NCBI RefSeq assembly: GCF_027172205.1
Contig: NC_070611.1
Location: forward strand, 11,205,479-11,269,478
DNA from: Podarcis raffonei
Lineage: Eukaryota > Chordata > Lepidosauria > Squamata > Lacertidae
Reading direction: 5' to 3'
DNA length: 64,000 nt
Of the stretch, positions 60,105 through 64,000 are shown one piece after another. The number at the start of each line of letters is the position of its first letter. The first letter of the stretch is position 1. The notes beneath the pieces are model-generated. The model worked only from the letters and a program-made list of their open reading frames with translations, was not told where the DNA came from and ran no database searches. A program made the translations under genes and the position numbers.

Positions 60105-62300
60105 TATCCCCTTATTATCCTGTTCAGCAGATTTGATTTCAGAGTGATGACAAACAAAACACTATGTTCTATAAAACATACCCTTAGGGGGTGTTTTAAG
60201 AGCATAATTCTTGTGGCTTATTGTATCTTCCAAAAGCTCCTTTTCCCACAGGCATGTATATGAAATAAGTCAGCACTGATAGAAATTGTTGTGGACACAC
60301 TTCATAGAAAAAATGAATAGATTCTACCCACCTTAAAATTGGCCATACTCCCAAAATAAGAGGAAGCCTTTAAACAATTATGGATTGGTTTAGTCTTGAT
60401 TTAGATATGTGGTATGTTATTGTTTGGTGTTTTTTTGTACTGGAAAATGACTACTGTACTTGCTCAGTTAAGTTGGGTGGCAAATATTTTTTTCGCTTCA
60501 AAGGATTAGGATTGTTCCTGGAGTAATTCACAAGGGCCATTAAGTAATTGCTTTTGCCAATTCTTTGCTTAGCGTTTCAGCTGTTTCCTTAATTAATCAA
60601 TTAATGCACATGTCAGTTTGAGAATAATTTAGTTAGTGGATGTATCTCTGTTCCCTCTGCTGGACATCAGGGCTGGAAAAATCCAAAGATGTCAAGGAAT
60701 TTGAAATACTTCCCCATGCTGTTTTCTGCCAGTGATGGGCTAGGTGCTGGATATAATGCTAACAAAATACAAATGTTACATGCTGTTTGGTGAGAAGCTG
60801 TAACCTGTCAGTCCCAATTTGTGCTAGAATAGTTATTTAAGCCCAGACACGTAAGCATGAAGGGGAGGGGGTGAGCATGCCTTGCTGTAAACAGAGTTTG
60901 CATTGAGTTCTAAAATGTTCTGTGAAAAGACAGTGACATATTTATTGGTATACGTACTTGATTATAAGCAGTAGCACATGCCTCCATCCGCAGGTGTCCT
61001 GCTCCTTCACCATTTTCACTGCCTTCCAGAACTCCGGTGTGACATCACCTTCCTGAGTTCCTTCAGATCCTCCTCAAGACCTACCTGTTCCTGGACACCT
61101 TTAGTACAACCACGTAATCCGCTAATTTAAGATAAGGCAGGTGTGGCCAGAAAGAAACACAAGCTTTTCCCATTTCCCTCTGCCCCCATTTCCCTCCCCA
61201 TTATCTCCTTTGTTGAATTTTAGACAGTAAGCTTCATTGGGCCGAATCCTGTCCTCTTGTACTTTGCATAGGTAGCAGCATTGATGCAGTCCTTTGAAAA
61301 ATAATAGCGTCCCTTGTTCCCTACCCTTGTAATTTGACTTTCGTGAAGTGCTACATCCAAGGTTTGCAGGTGAATTGGCTCATACTCTATGATTTCCAAT
61401 TTATGTTCATACCTTTGGACTGTGTTGCTACTATGAGTCACCTATATATCGACTCTTAAGATTGGCATTCTTAATTTCTGTAGTAAATGCAACTAACTGA
61501 AGGTTTGTGTATAGGCCAAACGGGCCACATAAATACTTCCACCAACAGTATATTTGTCCAACGAGCAGGTGTGTTTAATGTCAGATCACAGCCTTAGCTC
61601 TTAATTTTTATTTTTAAACCACGGCTGATAAAAGGGTTGATATCAACACTTTGTATTTATCCACCACGTCTAAGTGTCAAAGGGAATTCTTCTCCTGGAC
61701 CATTGAAATTTATATTCACACTCTGAATATAAGGTCTGCCTAATTCAAAGTTTTTAAAATAGGCTATTTGTGCAGGAACTGTATCTTACTAGGGCTGATG
61801 CCAATACTTAGGTAGATGTCTCGATTTTGCTTAGAGCTTCTCTGCTTCCCCTTCCCTGGAAGCATTTAAACTTTACTTCCAGGATGAGAGGGTGTCTGTA
61901 AACCCTTTACAAATACAAGGTAGGGGCTTGCTCTTAACACTGAACACTCAGGAAACTGAAAAGCTGGCAGGGGAGGAACTTTCTACTGCATATCTTGTTG
62001 AGCTAGAAATACAATCTGCAATCTTTTTGGCTTTCTTACTTCACTGAGTGGGGTAGAGAGATTAGAACAGAACGATTTGAAAGGCTCCATTTCACTTGAA
62101 CAGATGGATTCTGAACGTCTCAGATGTGCTTACGATCGGAGAGCTTTCACCAGAGGAGGAGGGCGGCGAGAGCCAAGTCCCTGGCTGCTTAGCAACTCTT
62201 CATTGGTTATTCAGAGAAGCTGAAACCTACTCTCCGCAGGAAGGTTTGAGCTGTGTGCATGTAATTGAAATATGCATTGGTAAGTCAATGGCTGTGTTTT
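60105..62300. other. Intergenic stretch, little recognised
   Basis: Bases 61,040-61,110 ('ccttcagatcctcctcaagacctacctgttcctgg') look like a worn LINE C-terminal tail. Nothing else convincing was seen. Confidence 0.35.
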
Positions 62301-62302
62301 AG

Positions 62303-63775
62303 TTCGTGGGGCGTCGCATCCAATGGAATTGGTGTTCACCCTATCGCAAGACACCAGACAGGAGCAAAGACTTGTGGGAAGTAGGCTGGACTCCCTCGGT
62401 TAAATCTTTCATCTCATCATCTGGTCCCCCAGGAGGGAGATGCCCAACTCCAGAACGTGACATGACAGGAGGCTGGAGTTTGCTCCATGTAAAATTCATG
62501 AAGCAGCTGCCCTTAAGAGCTTCCTGTGTTGCTTCATCATGTGCCCAAGCATGCATTGTGTGGCTTGAGGACTTATTGCAGTCTCCTCCCCAAGAGGTGG
62601 CCCGTCAACACCAAATTCTGACTAAGCTAAAGGCTTGGGCTTTCGTGATGCCTCTATGGATTCTGTTCAGTTTTCAGCTAGAGCAGTGGCATCCCAGATA
62701 ACGGCTAGACGCACCTTGTGGCTAAAGAGCCGAAATGCAGATGCAGCATCTTAAGGTGAACTTTTCTACCGTTCCCTTTTCTGGCGGTCACCTTTTTGGA
62801 GAAGGGGCATTTGAAGATGTCCTTATTGAATCAAAGGGTAAAAGGAAAATTCTGCTAACCCAGAGAGATGACAAGCGACCAGCCAGTCGTTTCTCACCAA
62901 ACGCTTCTCAGTCTCAATCCTTTTGCCCCTTTCGAACCCCAAATAGGCAAAGGGACTTTATATTCCAGTCCGAGCCCTTTTGTCAATGTTTTCAAGGGAG
63001 GCGAGGGTCCCAGTGGTTCCAGGCTTCCGCAAATGCAAAAACAACCAAACAGACTAGTCTGTGTCCCTTGTGGGGAGATCGTCTTTCCAGCTTGCTTCCT
63101 GTTTGGGAAAGGTCTGAGGTATGTTCCATTCCAATGGATACAACGCCCCACAAACTAAAAAGAAAAATTGGTCTTACCCATGGGTAGGCAAACTAAGGCC
63201 CGGGGGCTGGATCTGGCCCAATCGCCTTCTAAATCCAGCCCGCAGACAGTCCAGGAATCAGTGTGTTTTTACATGAGTAGAATGTGTCCTTTTATTTAAA
63301 ATGCATCTGTAGGTTATTTGTGGGGCACAGGAATTCGTTCATTTTTTCCCTTCAAAATATAGTCTGCCCTCCAAGGGCTGAGGGACAGTGGACCGGCCCC
63401 CTGCTGAAAAAGTTTGCTGACCCCTGGGGTCTTACCTGAAGTTTTGGGAGTGTATTTACTGTATAGTTCTACTATACACTGCTTGGGGGAGTATGGCCTA
63501 TCTTGAGTGCTAGTTTGTCATGTTCCTTGCCTTTCAGATATTTAGCAATTTAGAGATTTTATTACAGAAATTTCCAGAGCCGGGGAAGGGGGAAGTAGGC
63601 GGGTATTTTTTCTCTCTTTAGGTACTTTCTGCTTGGCGAATCCGGAAAACTGAGGGAGCGCCGCCCACAAGTCTTTGCTCCTGTCTAGTGTCTCACGACA
63701 GGTTGAACACCCACTCCATTGGATACGACGCCCCACTCCCATAATGACACTTCAGGTAAGACCAGTAGTTCTTTC
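62303..63775 (+). mobile_element. DIRS-like retroelement (fossil, non-autonomous)
   Basis: The left terminal segment 'gtggggcgtcgcatccaatgg ... gacaggagcaaagacttgtgggaag' recurs in inverted form at about 63,640-63,740, with a shorter inverted piece near 63,130-63,160. Inverted terminal repeats are typical of DIRS elements. Between them lies gag-like text (ASCVASSCAQACIVWLEDLL, PFSGGHLFGEGAFEDVLIES). The reverse transcriptase and tyrosine recombinase regions are absent. It is broken and holds the hAT MITE at 63,179-63,428. Confidence 0.5.
63179..63428. mobile_element. hAT MITE inside the DIRS-like fossil
   Basis: Same family as 12,713-13,104 (taggcaaactaaggcccggg ... aaagtttgctgacccctg), flanked by GTCTTACC at 63,171-63,178 and 63,429-63,436. 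Only one copy of the internal 71-bp unit is present. Confidence 0.8.
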
Positions 63776-63849
63776 TGCCTGCACTTTCGGAGACAGTATG
63801 CCTGTGAATGCTAATTGCAAGTAAGTGAGGATGAGGAGAGCTGAGGATC

Positions 63850-63945
63850 CGCTTCCCACGGTTATCTCCTTGGCCACTGTGAGAACAGTGTGCTGGACTA
63901 GGTGGGCCCTTTGCCCAATCCAGCAGGGATCTTAAGTCACAGGAG
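63850..63945 (+). mobile_element. SINE 3' tail
   Basis: 'gagaacagtgtgctggactaggtgggccctttgcccaatccagcagggatctt' is the tail of a common squamate tRNA-derived SINE. Confidence 0.5.
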
Positions 63946-64000
63946 TGGAAGAGGAAAAGAATGCCACCTTCACTGTGGTTGGTTCTGGCTTACCTAAAGA

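Noticed and set aside
54251-64000. CELSR1 terminal exons expected after TRMU by human synteny
   Set aside because: No open segment resembles CELSR1; the region holds repeats only, so the gene must lie further right or elsewhere.

Overview
This is vertebrate nuclear DNA, most likely from a squamate reptile (a lizard). Genes are split by introns with GT-AG boundaries. The spacer is full of Sauria-type tRNA SINEs with Bov-B-like tails, L2/CR1-group and RTE-like LINEs, a CR1 copy, tRNA-Lys-derived SINEs, and TA- or 8-bp-flanked MITEs. Species cannot be fixed from the sequence alone.

Three conserved genes lie on the + strand. TPRKB (1-3180) is present as its last three coding exons, covering residues 48-175 of the human numbering, and encodes a KEOPS (tRNA t6A37) subunit. 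GTSE1 (CpG promoter near 22.6-23.3 kb, coding exons 25,674-35,342) is rebuilt as 11 coding exons giving 705 residues, a G2/S-phase microtubule and p53 regulator. TRMU (38,937-54,250) is rebuilt as 11 exons giving 417 residues, the mitochondrial tRNA 2-thiouridylase. GTSE1 followed by TRMU is the order on human 22q13. TPRKB upstream of them is not the human arrangement.

Between TPRKB and GTSE1 (3.2-22.6 kb) the DNA is mostly transposon debris. On the - strand it also holds a plausible two-exon gene for a 66-residue single-pass membrane protein (10,910-12,091), which I do not recognise, and exon-like pieces at 16.5-17.5 kb. Between 54.3 and 64 kb I see only repeats: CR1, a Sauria SINE, L2, MITEs and a DIRS-like fossil holding a hAT MITE.

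Points that deserve a second look: an apparent GC-AG intron in TRMU just before the catalytic GICFIG cysteine; a TA-flanked MITE in GTSE1 intron 10 that carries an eight-copy 109-bp minisatellite and a 31-bp-arm palindrome; a MITE in GTSE1 intron 1 with a consensus NRF1 site beside a full CRE; a cell-cycle promoter layout (paired CCAAT boxes plus CHR) at GTSE1; and the candidate membrane microprotein gene.
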